Counted from the stretch's first letter, positions 46,401 to 58,699 are shown. The stretch: DNA of 64,000 nucleotides from Sisyra terminalis (GCA_958496175.1 OY292280.1:7812001-7876000), one strand, 5' to 3'. A program made the numbers and translations. The notes: generated from the sequence alone by a model not told the origin.

Positions 46401-47547
46401 TTTGGGAGGCAAAATTTGATAAAAATTGATCTCAATTGATTAGTTGGAATGGGATATAGAAATCTAAAGTATTTTTTTTTTAAATAATAAGTCTTCCATC
46501 TGTCCTACTCTAACCTAAAATAACTTGTATTAATTCATATTTGTTCATCTTATAAAAGTTATACGAATATTTTTCACTATACTTAATATTTGTGGAAAAA
46601 AATTTAATAAATAATTGTTGAAACCGTGAAAGAGGGATGTCTTATAAACAACTGAGACAAAAATATATAGATCTTTAGTCAATCTTCTGTCCTACTTTTG
46701 TTTAAAATATCTCCAACCCAACCATCATTGTTCAGCCAGTAAAGTCTATATATAAATATTATTCGCTATATTTTCCATTAGGGAGACAAAATTTGATAAA
46801 AATTCGTTTCAATTGGTTAATTGATATGTTTTATAGACAACTAAAATAAAAATTTGTAAATCCATAGTAAGCCTTCTTTCCTACTCTAGCCTAAAATAAC
46901 TAGTATCAAATCATCTTTGTTTACCCATTAAAACTGATACGTTTATTTTTCACCAAACTTAATATTTGGGAGTAAAAATTTTATAAATAGTTATTAAAAC
47001 GATAAAGAGGGATGTTTTGTAGGCAACTGTGATAAAAATTTGTAGATCCATAGTCAATTTTCTGGCTTACCTTACTTTAAATTATCTCCAACCCAACAAT
47101 CATTGTTCAGCCAGTAAAGTCTATATAAATATATTTTTCGCTATATTTTACATTTGGGAGGCAAAATTTGATCAACATGGATCTCAATTGATTAATTGAA
47201 ATGATATATAGAAAGCTAAATTAATTTTTTTTTAATAATAAGTCTTCCATCTGTCCTACTCTAGCCTAAAATAACTTGTATCAGTTTATATTTGTTCATC
47301 CTATAAAAGTGATACGAATATTTTTCACTATACTTAATATTTGTGGAAAAAAAATAATAAATAATTGTTGAAAATGATAAAGAGGGATGTCTTATAGGCA
47401 ACTGAGACAAAAATTTATAGATCCTTAGTCAATCTTCTGTCCTACTTTTGTTTAAATTATCTCCAACCCAACAATCATTGTTCAGCCAGTAAAGTCAATA
47501 TAAATATATTTTTCGCTATATTTTACATTTGGGAGGCAAAATTTGAT
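40498..47547 (+). repeat. 7-kb satellite array, about 188-bp monomers
   Basis: About 37 head-to-tail monomers. The marker CA(G/A)CCA(G/A)T recurs at 40525, 40712, 40899, 41088, 41274, 41463, 41653, 41840 and 42029, spacings 186-190 bp. Two monomer types alternate: type A (TTCAGCCAGTAAAGTCTATA, then TTTTTCGCTATATTTTACAT) and type B (TTCAACCAATAAAACTTATA, then TTTTTCACTATACTTAATAT), giving a dimeric repeat of about 376 bp. The flanks are not related to the array. No open frame of interest. Alternating dimers and higher-order units are typical of centromeric or heterochromatic satellites, but a 7-kb array could equally be a dispersed euchromatic satellite. Confidence 0.93.
42481..45115 (+). repeat. 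Higher-order repeat, two copies of a 7-monomer unit
   Basis: TCAGTTGATTAATTGGTCTG occurs at 42481, 43799 and 45115, spacings 1318 and 1316, and GTAATGCATAGGTCATCC at 42904 and 44221, spacing 1317. The two intervening 1,317-bp blocks (seven monomers each) are nearly identical, far closer to each other than neighbouring monomers are. Some block-specific changes exist, such as a lost base near 44028. Confidence 0.88.
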
Positions 47548-48211
47548 ATATAATTGATTTATTAATAAATTTGTTTATAAATAATATTTTTATTAAAATT
47601 CTATTAAATTTCAGAATATTTATGACTTGAGAATTGATGAACTAATAGTAAATAGTTATATATATAACACGAATGACTTTCAATCATAACAAAAAAATTT
47701 AATTAAAAAGATCGAGAGAAAAATTAAATTGAAATTGTTTGATGAACTAAGATCGTCACGTTTTCTGAGATTTCCGTTCCCCCACCCACCTCGTTACATT
47801 TTATTGCACTAACCAAATCCCTCTTCTCCCCCTTTTATACGAGTATATGAATGACCCCTTTAGAGTTATACAATCTATAACAACCTTGTATCGAGGATAG
47901 TTGCCCCATTAATTTCTTGGTATATTTACCTATTTGCGGGGTTGGAATATTTTTTCAGGAGTTCTGAAGTCGTCATCGGATCCTGTTGGAATAGGTCCTA
48001 TTTGGATAGCTGGCGATTTTCAGATTACCATGAGTTGTTGGATAGATTACCTGGAAAGACGATTTTGACTTATAATAAGATACCAACATCGAAAATTTTT
48101 AGTTTAGATATTGTAGAGGACCAAATATTTGAAAATGCATCAGTCGAAAGTTTCGTTTCTTGTAAAAATGGAGCACGGAAATAAAGATTTCCCTATTGCT
48201 ACTATAGCTAT
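47548..48211. other. No recognised feature
   Basis: The segment between the satellite and foldback FB6. An 80-codon plus-strand frame (47942-48184) begins with ATG and ends just before FB6, but no domain or homology is recognised. Confidence 0.3.
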
Positions 48212-49737
48212 TTAGACCAGGGTCGATAATTTTAAAAATGGTGAAAAGTGAAAAAAAATTATAGTAGAATGAAACCCATTAGAAAAGGTAGAGAATATAA
48301 CAAAAATGAAAGGAAAAATAAATTACGGGCGATCTGAGGTCGGGAAGAGGGAGGGGGTGAGTTTTTAAGGGTAAAAAACGGTTAATCTCGATTTCCGGTA
48401 AAACTGCAAGTCCTATGAAAAAAAGGTAAATAGAAAAGTTGTAGGTAATTAAAAGATCTACAACTTTTGTATCGACACTTTTTTCACATAACCTAAAAAT
48501 TTATGTGAAAAATTCGAAAAACCGAGTTTTTGGTTTTTGGTTTTTTATTTTTATTTTTTGCAAAAAAATTTATTTCTTCACGAAATTAGGTGAAAACTCA
48601 CCTTTGTATGTCCCAAACATACAGTATTTTTTTTGATTTAAAATATTAATTTTTTCACCTTATTTTGACTTAATATCCAAAAAGCACCCTAATTTTCAAT
48701 CGAAAATTCTCACGTCAAAATATCTGCTTTTTTAAAAAAGTAGGTGTGTTTTTTGTTTGTTGAAATCTCTACTTTCTGATGGTATAAAAAAAAATATACA
48801 CTACTATGGTAAATGTTCTCAGAAAATGCAATTTTCCGAAGGTCACTCAGGTATATAAGTAATCTTAAAATAGCGATAAATAACTAACTAAGCATATAAT
48901 TTAAAGAAGATTCGAAAACTTTTTCAAAACATTGTAAATGTCTTATTAAATATAAACTTTATGAACTTATTTGGTTGTTAATTATAGTAGTATATCTCGA
49001 TTAGCAATTTCTTGTTTATCAATATAACATAAAATCTAACGTTTTTCGAGTAATAAAAGTGTAAATTTTAATAAATAGCTAAAAATTATACATAATGATT
49101 CAAAAAAAATTTTCGGATTCGAGTTTTTTTCATTATTTGCATTTTCTGAGAACATTTACCATAGTAGTGTATATTTTTTTTATACCATCAGAAAGTAGAG
49201 ATTTCAACAAACAAAAAACACACCAACTTTTTTAAAAAAGCAGATATTTTGACGTGAGAATTTTCGATTGAAAATTAGGGTGCTTTTTGGATATTAAGTC
49301 AAAATAAGGTAAAAAAATGAATATTTTAAATCAAAAAAATTACTGTATGTTTGAGACATACAAAGGTAAGTTTTCACCAAATTTCGTGAAAAAATAAATT
49401 TTTTGCAAAAAATAAAAATAAAAAACCAAAAACTCGGTTATTCGAATTTTTCACATAAATTTTTAGGTTATGTGAAAAAAGTGTCGAAACAAAAGTTGTA
49501 GATATTTTTATTACCTACAACTTTGCTATTTAACTTTTTTTCATAGGACTTGCAGTTTTACCGGAAATCGAGATTAACCGTTTTTTACCCTTAAAAACTC
49601 ACCCCCTCCCCCTTCCCGACCTTAGATCGCCCGTAATTTATTTTTTCTTTCATTTTTGTTATATTCTCTTCCTTTTCTAATGGGTTTCATCCTACTATAA
49701 TTTTTTTTGGTCTCAAAAATTATCGACCCTGGTCTAA
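48212..49737. mobile_element. Foldback element FB6 (1.5-kb near-perfect palindrome)
   Basis: The left end TTAGACCAGGGTCGATAATT and the right end (complement, ...CGACCCTGGTCTAA) enclose arms that pair for about 650 bp each, including GATCTGAGGTCGGGAAGAGG, CGGTTAATCTCGATTTCCGG and TCGAAAATTCTCACGTCAAA with their complements. The loop is only about 200 bp (48860-49110). Neither 8-bp nor 2-bp target duplications are convincing; ATT on both sides is possible. It has no gene. Confidence 0.88.
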
Positions 49738-50382
49738 TTATCATTTATATTGATATCTTCAGCTTATTTCAATTATTAATGTGTACAGAAACTAAGCCAG
49801 AAAACTGACCCCTAAGGAGGGTACCCTATACCTTTTTTCCTTTTCTTTCTTTTTGAATCAACTTTGACACCCGAAATTTTTGCGGCTATCCGGATTGAAC
49901 CAAAATTCTGGAATACCAATCAAAATTCATGAATCCTGTTTTTTTTTTAAGATTATGGACCTCCATTGACCCCCAGGAATTTCATTCCTTTCTGCCCTAA
50001 AAATGACAAAACTATTTGTATTCTCTAATTATTCTATTTAAAAGCCTTCATGTAGCTGGTCTGGAAACAGTGGGACATGTGGTGTTATGGAATGAGCTTT
50101 TTTTTGGGGGGGGGATTAACAAATGCGAAGTGTCCAATGTCTATTTGCACGTATTTAGTAGTTGATTGGAGGGTGGCTCAAATAAAATAACGCTTAAATA
50201 ATGTAGCCACATAATAGAATTTCCATCGTATTAATTATACATCGTATAAATATATTCGAGAGAGGGAGCTTTTTTGTTAGGGGGTGGGAGAAATAGCGAA
50301 ACATGTATCCTTGCTATGGATATGGGGAAATGGTCGGGCATTCTGATAAATCAATAACGGTCGTCGCATTCTGTGGTACCTC

Positions 50383-50429
<47 letters not shown>

Positions 50430-51841
50430 CAGCACATAAATATATGTAGTAACCTATTTCCCATAGAAAATGGGGGGGTTCAGTTACATTTCAGACCATC
50501 GATAAAGTTCATTATAAACGTAAATAATTACTTGTTAATTATATATATACCCAGCATATATACATAGCTATGTTATATTGGGGTGGGAGTATGTAAGTGT
50601 AGAGGTAAATCATGTAGGGGATGAAAATCAGAGTGGAAAATCAAGCAAGACTAAGCACGGTTTTCCACTACTGTAACATGTATATAAATTGCAGCGACTG
50701 TCACAGGCAAATAAACCCTTGAACAATAAAGTAGGGTTGAATAGAGCAACGAAATTCCCGAATTGTGTTTACGAATGTACGGGACTTGGACTTTATAAAT
50801 TTCGATAACTGCGAAACTGTACAAGAACTAATGCCACTCTCCATCGCATAAAACTTGACACCGAAAAAATGTGTACTCTTTTTCGGATAACAGGGACAAA
50901 TATCATGTTTCCACCCCTCTTATAAATCAAAGATTTTCTCAACTTTTCTACACGGAAAAAACTTCCCGTAAAAATTACTATGTTCGTCTTTACAATACTC
51001 AACTTTAAAATTTACTAAGTATTTTCATTTGAATGTTTACGGTACAACAACAGTCTTCTATAATAATTAATAATACAAAAATAACGATGCTATATGGAAA
51101 TTACGATGCAACATTGAAAATTTTTTCGATAAGCGTAAATTAATATACATGTACTGTGGGATCACAGCGGAAAATCCCAACATTAAAATAAAAAACTATT
51201 GACAGTTTTTCCCGATTGGGTCCTATATAGAACCAAAATGGGAAGGCTTTGAATAAAGGACGCTGAAGGTCTAATCCGCTATATAGGTAGCTGGATACGC
51301 CCTATATAGTCAGTACAAGTGTTATACATTTGGTACTCAAATATCTTATTCGTAAAAACACCTGGTATTTACCTAGTACTATTATTGTACGCTTTAGAGC
51401 CAATAAAGGATAACTAAAGGCAATATAACACTGGGGGTTGATGAAATCACTTAATCTGTGAATTATTAAACAATATATAATAAATCATTAAATTATCTGG
51501 AAGGATATTGAGAATCTTTAACAAAGGATATTGCCAGATCCACCAATTCCACATACGCGACTAAAGTCATAATTAAAAATTTAAGAAAGAAAAAAAAGCA
51601 TATGCTACCGAAATACGTAAAAACGTCTTAAGTTACAGAAAACAAAATTCCGTGTAGTTCAATCCAGAGATGTACCAACGCAGGGGGTGCAATTGTTTTT
51701 ATCGCGGCATCTTTTTAATTGCCCTCTTAAAAAAAGGCATTTTAAATTTTCACTACACTCAAAATTATTGTTATGAATTACTAATTGATTTTTATTAAAT
51801 AATTTCCCTCAATATTTGTAACCTTTACGGTTAGTATTTTC
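49738..51841. other. Mostly unique sequence; TA microsatellite
   Basis: It holds a run of nine G (50106-50114) and the dinucleotide repeat listed separately. Frames at 50373-50567 and 50793-51002 have no recognised domain; the first reads through the TA repeat. Confidence 0.4.
50386..50424. repeat. (AT)n microsatellite
   Basis: An uninterrupted run of alternating A and T of about 39 bases. Likely length-variable. Confidence 0.95.
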
Positions 51842-52055
51842 GTCTCAAGTTCATTTTAGCACATATACAATCTGGCAACGTTGCATTTTCGACTTTTTTT
51901 TAAATTTATTCGCGATATTTTTGTTATATATACTGTTATTCTCTCTTTTGTGGCTAAATCTTTATTATAGGCCGATTTAATTGCGAATTAAATTAAAAAC
52001 AAAGTCGAAAATGCAACATTGCCAGATTGTGGGTGTGCTAAAGTACACATGAGCC
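51842..52055. mobile_element. Palindromic MITE PM, copy 7
   Basis: The left end starts within CTCAAGTTCATTTTAGCACA; the right end reads GTGCTAAAGTACACATGAGCC. The arms mix the two subtypes seen elsewhere (TTCATTTT on the left, GTACTTTAG type on the right). No clean target duplication is visible. Confidence 0.8.
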
Positions 52056-52186
52056 TTGCGTTTAAAGAAGTATAATTAAAAAAAAATCTTTTACATTGTA
52101 TATTTTACAAAACTGCATATTATTAACATATTGGCATATTGTCAAAAAGGAAAAATTCTACTTTACCGACTATATTTTCTTATTTC

Positions 52187-52385
52187 AACCGTTTAAAGTA
52201 GTAATTTTTAAATCAATATCGTAAAAATTATATTGATCATTAACAGAAATTACGATGTACTATTGTAATTTTTGCTTTGATTTTAAACCGTTTAAAGTAG
52301 TGATTTTTAAATCAATATCGTAAGAATTATAATAATCAACAACAGAAATTACGATGTATTATTGTAAATTTTGCTTTAATTTTTT
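52187..52385 (+). repeat. 99-bp tandem duplication
   Basis: AACCGTTTAAAGTAGTAATT begins at 52187 and returns at 52286 with one change (AGTAGTGATT). Both units continue through ATCAATATCGTAA and AACAGAAATTACGATGTA. Two units only. Confidence 0.85.
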
Positions 52386-53439
52386 CAGTGTACAGGATTA
52401 AGGTGGTTGAAAGTTTTAGGGGTAGCTACTTATTTACTGGAGGTATTGATGTTGTGGTGTATCTAATTGGAATGAAACATTCCCCTTTTTTAATTACCTA
52501 GATAAAGGTGTAATACAATGACATCTACAGTTTAAAGTATTTACTTATTCCACCCTGGAGCGCTCGAAGCGTAGAAATCTGGCTAAACAAAAGCGATTTT
52601 ATTCAATTAACAATGGTATACCTTTCATTTTGGCTCTACTGAATACTTTTCATCATTTTTGCAAAAGATTCCTCCCCAACATTTCGCGGTCAATTATAAT
52701 ATTTTCCCCCCATCCCTTAGCAATGAAAATGCTCTAAATCAAATCTTTATCAAAACAAATGACCGGTGTTTTTTTTTTGGGTTAAGAATAAATGTTTAGT
52801 TTAGTGGAAAATTGGCCAAATGATACGAAGATGGCTATTTTGTAAACAAAATAGTGTACACCCACCTGAGATTTAAGGGTGGAATGTTTTTCGTGGCAAT
52901 TAATTGATAACGATTAGGTTTTGTTTTAAGGGATGAAAAACAATTGGTGTTCGATTTAATTTTAGAAATGTATTGGGCGTTGTTAAAGAGTCGTTATTAC
53001 ATACGTTGTTGTTCCAGTATGGGGGTTGTAAATGTACGATTTATTTTCCCAAATCGCTAATAAAATATTTTTATAACTCGCCATTATTTAGTTTCGGAAA
53101 AATATAAAAAAGGAAAATATTAACTGGTGAACGTAAAAATTTGATGTCTACTTCAGTCGGCCGTAAACATAATTGCAATTTATCAGCGATAGAAAAACGG
53201 GGTGTCGCCAATATGCTGTGACGAGAGTTATAAAAACATCCCTTACATTCTGCCAAGTATAAATCAAGATTTATTTTTTCACTTCCGCGAAAATTCATAA
53301 CATTCAATTTTCCTAGTTGCAAGTCTGGTTAAATCAAAGGGGATTATTTTTGCGAGTCGTGTTTGTTTATTAAATCTTTGGTGTTTCAACCCTGAAAACG
53401 TGTTATTTATATTTTGATATGAACAGGGATGGAGGGGTG

Positions 53440-53471
<32 letters not shown>

Positions 53472-54291
53472 GGTGAAATGAAATGAAATTGTGGAAGAAT
53501 CTCGCATGTCTACGAAAACTAGCGAAAAATCAGTGTAATGGTGTAATATTTTCATTTTTAAACAGTTGGAAGGGTTGGAAGGGATGAAAGGGTTAAAAGG
53601 GCTGAAATAGACGTGAAGCAAGTCAGGTTTTGACACTTGTTATCTACACGAAAGTTATGAACTGTCGTCGCTATCTCTATCGAAACGCTTACACCCAAGT
53701 GCCGTAACTACTGCTGTTTTCCACCCTCATCCCCATTTTCCCCATCCCCATTTTCCTCATCCCCAAAATGGAACAAGAACGCATAGGTCGCAAGAAGACG
53801 AAGCCAAGCTCAGGCAGCCTCTTGATAATCACAAGATTTATTATTCCTTTGAGACATTTGTTGTATATGTCTGCATACGAGGAGCTTCACCGAAAGCTCA
53901 CGCATTTGTCGAACTTTCTTTTGTTACCCCCGGAAAGCTCACCCCACCCCATAACAAACGCATGATAACGAGACGTTTTTCCTAACTAGCTCGCACCCGT
54001 CAATTTTGCTTTCATATTTTTTATCAATTTCACGTAAAGCTCAGATAAATCTTCAGCTTTCGACACCACCATCGTTAAATGCAAACGCACGCTTTTCATA
54101 TGAAAACCGACACATTTTGCGTTTCCTGCAAAGCTCATTTACCCTATTTCATACCACTTACGGTACGATATAACGTCCATATAAGCACATACTTAAAAAT
54201 TCAACCCAAACACGATTTATTGCTCATAAACCACCCAATATATCCACAATCAATGTCCTCATAAAACTTTTAATAACAACATAGTCAATAG
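52386..54291. other. Mostly unique sequence; 29-base poly-T
   Basis: Contains T29 at 53443-53471 (a possible retroelement A-tail on the minus strand, though no body was recognised) and several short frames without domains (53071-53322 minus, 53768-53965, 54079-54264). Confidence 0.4.
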
Positions 54292-56445
54292 CATGGAGGT
54301 CAAGTTCTTATGGCAGACTTGGTTCCCAAAAACTAATAATTGGGGCGCAATGCAGATGGCGCGGTAAGTAATATTTCAAGTTTTAAACAACTTTTAGCTA
54401 GGGTAAAGTGTAAGGTTGGTAGAACTGTTGAAGTTAGCAGTTTAGAACCACAAGGCTGTATCACAAAATGAGAATTAAACAAATATATTTCCAACCACTC
54501 GATACCGGCTACTTCGTCAGCGTGACATAACAATTTCTGTCTTTCTTATTAAAAAAATATATATTTTTCATCCCTTTAAACTGCCTTTAAAAGCATTACA
54601 GCGAACTATACGGTAAACAATAAACCATGGGAGTCAAGCTCTTATGGCAGACTTGGTTCCCAAAAACTAATAATTGGGGCGCAATGCAGATGGCGCGGTA
54701 AGTAATATTTCAAGTTTTAAACAACTTTTAGCTAGGGTAAAGTGTAAGGTTGGTAGAACTGTTGAAGTTAGCAGTTTAGAACCACAAGGCTGTATCACAA
54801 AATGAGAATTAAACAAATATATTTCCAACCACTCGATACCGGCTACTTCGTCAGCGTGACATAACAATTTCTGTCTTTCTTATTAAAAAAATATATATTT
54901 TTCATCCCTTTAAACTGCCTTTAAAAGCATTACAGCGAACTATACGGTAAACAATAAACCATGGGAGTCAAGCTCTTATGGCAGACTTGGTTCCCAAAAA
55001 CTAATAATTGGGGCGCAATGCAGATGGCGCGGTAAGTAATATTTCAAGTTTTAAACAACTTTTAGCTAGGGTAAAGTGTAAGGTTGGTAGAAGTGTTGAA
55101 GTTAGCAGTTTAGAACCACAAGGCTGTATCACAAAATGAGAATTAAACAAATATATTTCTAACCACTCGATACCGGCTACTTCGTCAGCGTGACATAACA
55201 ATTTCTGTCTTTCTTATTAAAAAAATATATATTTTTCATCCCTAAAAACTGCCTTTAAAAGCATTACAGCGAACTATACGGTAAACAATAAGCCATGGGA
55301 GTCAAGCTCTTTTAGCAGACTTGGTTCCCAAAAACTAATAATTGGGGCGCAATGCAGATGGCGCGGTAAGTAATATTTCAAGTTTTAAACAACTTTTAGC
55401 TAGGGTAAAGTGTAAGGTTGGTAGAAATGTTGAAGTTAGCAGTTTAGAACCACAAGGCTGTATCACAAAATGAGAATTAAACAAATATATTTCTAACCAC
55501 TCGATACCGGCTACTTCGTCAGCGTGACATAACAATTTCTGTCTTTCTTATTAAAAAAATATATATTTTTCATCCCTAAAAACTGCCTTTAAAAGCATTA
55601 CAGCGAACTATACGGTAAACAATAAACCATGGGAGTCAAGCTCTTTTGGCAGACTTGGTTCCCAAAAACTAATAATTGGGGCGCAATGCAGATGGCGCGG
55701 TAAGTAATATTTCAAGTTTTAAACAACTTTTAGCTAGGGTAAAGTGTAAGGTTGGTAGAAGTGTTGAAGTTAGCAGTTTAGAACCACAAGGCTGTATCAC
55801 AAAATGAGAATTAAACAAATATATTTCTAACCACTCGATACCGGCTACTTCGTCAGCGTGACATAACAATTTCTGTCTTTCTTATTAAAAAAATATATAT
55901 TTTTCATCCCTTTAAACTGCCTTTAAAAGCATTACAGCGAACTATACGGTAAACAATAAACCATGGGAGTCAAGCTCTTATGGCAGACTTGGTTCCCAAA
56001 AACTAATAATTGGGGCGCAATGCAGATGGTGCGGTAAGCAATATTTCAAGTTTTAAACAACTTTTAGCTAGGGTAAAGTGTAAGATGGTAGAAGTGTTGA
56101 AGTTGGCAGTTTAGAACCACAAGGCTGTATCACAAAATGAGAATTAAACAAATATATTTCTAACCACTCGATACCGGCTACTTCGTCAGCGTGACATAAC
56201 AATTTTTGTCTTTCTTATTAAAAAAATATATATTTTTCATCCCTAAAAACTGCCTTTAAAAGCATTACAGCGAACTATACGGTAAACAATAAACCATGGG
56301 GGTCAAGCTCTTATGGCAGACTTGGTTCCCAAAAATTAATAGTTGGGGCGTCAAATGCAGATGGCGCGGTCAGCAATATTTCAAGTTTTAAGGGAATTTT
56401 AGCTAGGGTAAAGTGTAAAGTTGGTAGAAGTGTTGAATTTGGTAG
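54292..56445. repeat. 334-bp tandem array with Helitron-like ends
   Basis: CATGG(G/A)GTCAAGCTC marks unit starts at 54292, 54626, 54960, 55294, 55628, 55962 and 56295: six units of 334 bp plus a partial seventh. The first five units differ by only a few bases. On the minus strand each has CGCTGACGAAGTAGCCGG followed by TATCGAG, close to the Helitron 3' end CGCAGACGAAGTCGCGGG-TATCTAG of H2. Five identical 66-codon minus-strand frames (54333-55869) simply follow the repeat and are not genes. Confidence 0.92.
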
Positions 56446-56925
56446 TTAAGAAATTACGGGGGTGAAAGTTTTTTGGCTAACTTTAAAATAAAACTGATGC
56501 CACTAACTAGCAAGGGCCGAATTTGATTATTTGGAATCGCGGTCTTCTTTTCAATATCCATCATGGATAACGTATTTCACATTTAATGGCAGTGTTGTGT
56601 GCATTTTGTCAAAAGATCAACATCAAATACACTTTTCTACTGCCCAAATTCATTACGAAGTATTTATTTATTTACTAGTTAATACCCACTTTTTAATGGG
56701 GCAAAAATATGATTTAAATTCAAAATTTTGAATCTATTTTTTTAAGTAAATAAATTTTTTTCAGCTCAGATTCGACAATTTTTCTAGGTAGTCACAATTC
56801 ATAACGATAGAAAAGGACAATTTCCAGGATTCAACTGTCATCTCTAGCGCCCTCAGTAAATGACGCCCGGAAGATAGCCATTTGGAGGAACACAAAATTA
56901 ACATTGAGCTAGCCTCCCCTGGTCC
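54292..56925. repeat. Repeat family X, copy 3, expanded
   Basis: A tandem array (54292-56445) followed by the X tail: GGAATCGCGGTCTTCTTTTC near 56533, TATTTATTTACTAGTTAATA near 56663, CTAGCGCCCTCAGTAAATGA near 56847 and GAGCTAGCCTCCCCTGG ending near 56922. The tail is as in copies 1 and 2, but a segment of about 250 bases seen in those copies is missing. Confidence 0.8.
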
Positions 56926-57139
56926 TAGTGTCCGACCGAAAAGAGTTTTTACGACCGAAACTGAATTTCGCCAATAGTCTCAGTTTCGGCCGAAACCAAA
57001 ACTTCCATTATAGGTCATTTTATCATAAGAAAAAAATTTACTCATAATTGAGCTAAAAGTTATGAAAATGGTCTAAATCATGTATTTTTTGGGTCGAATA
57101 TTTAATGAATTGCATAAGAATGAATTAAAAAATATGGTA

Positions 57140-57260
57140 GTTCATTTTAGCACACCCACAATCTGGCAACGTTGCATTTTCGATTTTGTTTTTAATTTAA
57201 TTCGTGATTTTTTTGATGATTTAATTCTAATATGGTATAATTCTCTCTTTTATGGCTAAA
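57140..57260. mobile_element. Palindromic MITE PM, copy 8 (half)
   Basis: Left arm and centre only, from GTTCATTTTAGCACACCCAC to ATAATTCTCTCTTTTATGGC. The right arm is missing. Confidence 0.8.
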
Positions 57261-57833
57261 ATACAGTAAGAAAATGAAGAAAATTTCATCCCAACCAAGG
57301 AAGTATTAAATTTGAGAACTTTGGATTTGAATTATTTGAGCTCAATTTATTCGGGAGAATTCAATTTAGATACGAAGAAAAATTTTAAAGAATTGGATAA
57401 TATTCTAATATTTTATACTTTGTTTTTACTGGATGAATATAGTCGGTAAAGTAGAGTTCTTCTAGGCAAAGTTTATTAAAAATTGTTACCTATGGAGAAA
57501 AAACAAGGGGTATATAAACACAATAAAAAAATGAAGAAAAATCCTTCCTAAAATCTAACTACTGAAATTCTTAACTTAAAAACTTTTGGCCAAATTTGTT
57601 TGTGTAAATAAAATCAAAATCTATAGGAAATACGATAAAATTGGCAAATATCCCTTTGAAGGATGACAAGATTTGGTAACGTTGTATTTTCTATTTTGTT
57701 TTTAGTCGATAAACATAGTCGGTAAAGTAGAACTCTTCTTACCAAAAAGTTTTTTTCATATTTTCCAATCTAGGAACTGTCTTTTTAGAAAATCTTCAAA
57801 GTGAGGCTTTATACTAAACATTGGGCTCAAGTC
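57261..57833. repeat. Diverged duplicated block with AGTCGGTAAAGTAGA
   Basis: ATAGTCGGTAAAGTAGAGTT near 57437 and ATAGTCGGTAAAGTAGAACT near 57716 head two related segments about 280 bases apart. The same motif lies inverted near 52158-52175. Also GGTAACGTTGTATTTTCTAT near 57675 is a worn trace of the PM MITE arm. Confidence 0.45.
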
Positions 57834-58048
57834 CATTTAAGTACACCCATAATCTGGCAACGTTGCATTTTCGACTTTGTTTTTAAGTTAATTCGCGATT
57901 TTTTTGATGATTTAATTCTAATATGGTATAATTCTCTCTTTTGTGTCTAAATTTTTATTATGGGCCGACTTATTCGCGAATTAAATTATAAACAAAGTCG
58001 AAAATGCAACGTTGCGAGATTGTGGGTGTGATAAAATGGATTTGAACC
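57834..58048. mobile_element. Palindromic MITE PM, copy 9
   Basis: Ends GGCTCAAGTCCATTTAAGTA and ...GGATTTGAACC, followed by AAATTTTCTAAATAAAGTTT as in family Y. It is the shared ancestral Y insertion; Y sequence continues to about 58205. Confidence 0.85.
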
Positions 58049-58205
58049 AAATTTTCTAAATAAAGTTTACTTTTTTATGGGAAAAACACTTGTGAAAAAC
58101 TGTGATGTATTATTATTAATGAAAAGAGACTACAAAACATTTGCGAAATGAAAAATATACTTAGGTAATATTTATTGTCGCATTATTGAACTGTTTAATT
58201 TTTAT
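58049..58205 (-). repeat. Repeat family Y, copy d (fragment)
   Basis: Matches 33690-33870: TTTTATGGGAAAAACACTTG, CACTTGTGAAAAACTGTGATG and TATACTTAGGTAATATTTAT. It ends where FB3 copy 2 begins. Confidence 0.7.
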
Positions 58206-58208
58206 GTT

Positions 58209-58699
58209 CTGATTTTTCCATAAAATTCGCGTTTTTTTTGCATTTATCTCGTAAATAACAAGAGCTACGGAAAAATTATAAATAAAAAACTTGTAGAGAA
58301 TTTGATTTCCTACAAAAAAGGTCTTGTAGACCAAATCGCTAAGATCAATATTAAACGAGATATTCAGCCTTGAATTTTATGGAAAAATCAGGTTCAGTGG
58401 CCCGTACTACCTCACCGGTGTGAGTTACGACTTTGTCGCAATGGGCACTTTTGTAGAGCGTTTAATTCTGAGAAAAAACCATCTTCGGTAAAAGCGATCC
58501 CATGAAATGCCGCTGAGATATAGAAATTTAAAAATAAAAAATCAGAGTTTCCGTGTATTTTCAATGGGAAATCTTTACACGTCTTGGTCGAGGACTTAAA
58601 ATTAATATTAAGGGCTCAAACTTTCAGGAATTTTTTTTTTGGTATTTCCAAAAAAATTTCACGATGGGACCAAAAAAAGTCAAAAAAAAAATCACCCTA
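58209..58699. mobile_element. Foldback element FB3, copy 2 (right half)
   Basis: Collinear with 39115-39598: CCGTACTACCTCACCGGTGT, CAATGGGCACTTTTGTAGAG, CGATCCCATGAAATGCCGCT, TTCACGATGGGACC and the terminal AAATCACCCTA. The left arm is absent. The following 8 bases, ATATCTAT, end in AT like the target duplications of the complete elements. Confidence 0.85.

Noticed and set aside
54333..55869. Five identical 66-codon minus-strand frames containing HADEVAGIEW
   Set aside because: They recur exactly with the 334-bp unit and translate the Helitron-like terminus; the same DEVAGI string appears at 35755 and 39659 for the same reason. They are not a protein family.
54292..56445. CRISPR-like array
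   Set aside because: Units are directly joined 334-bp repeats without short repeats and unique spacers, in eukaryotic-type DNA.
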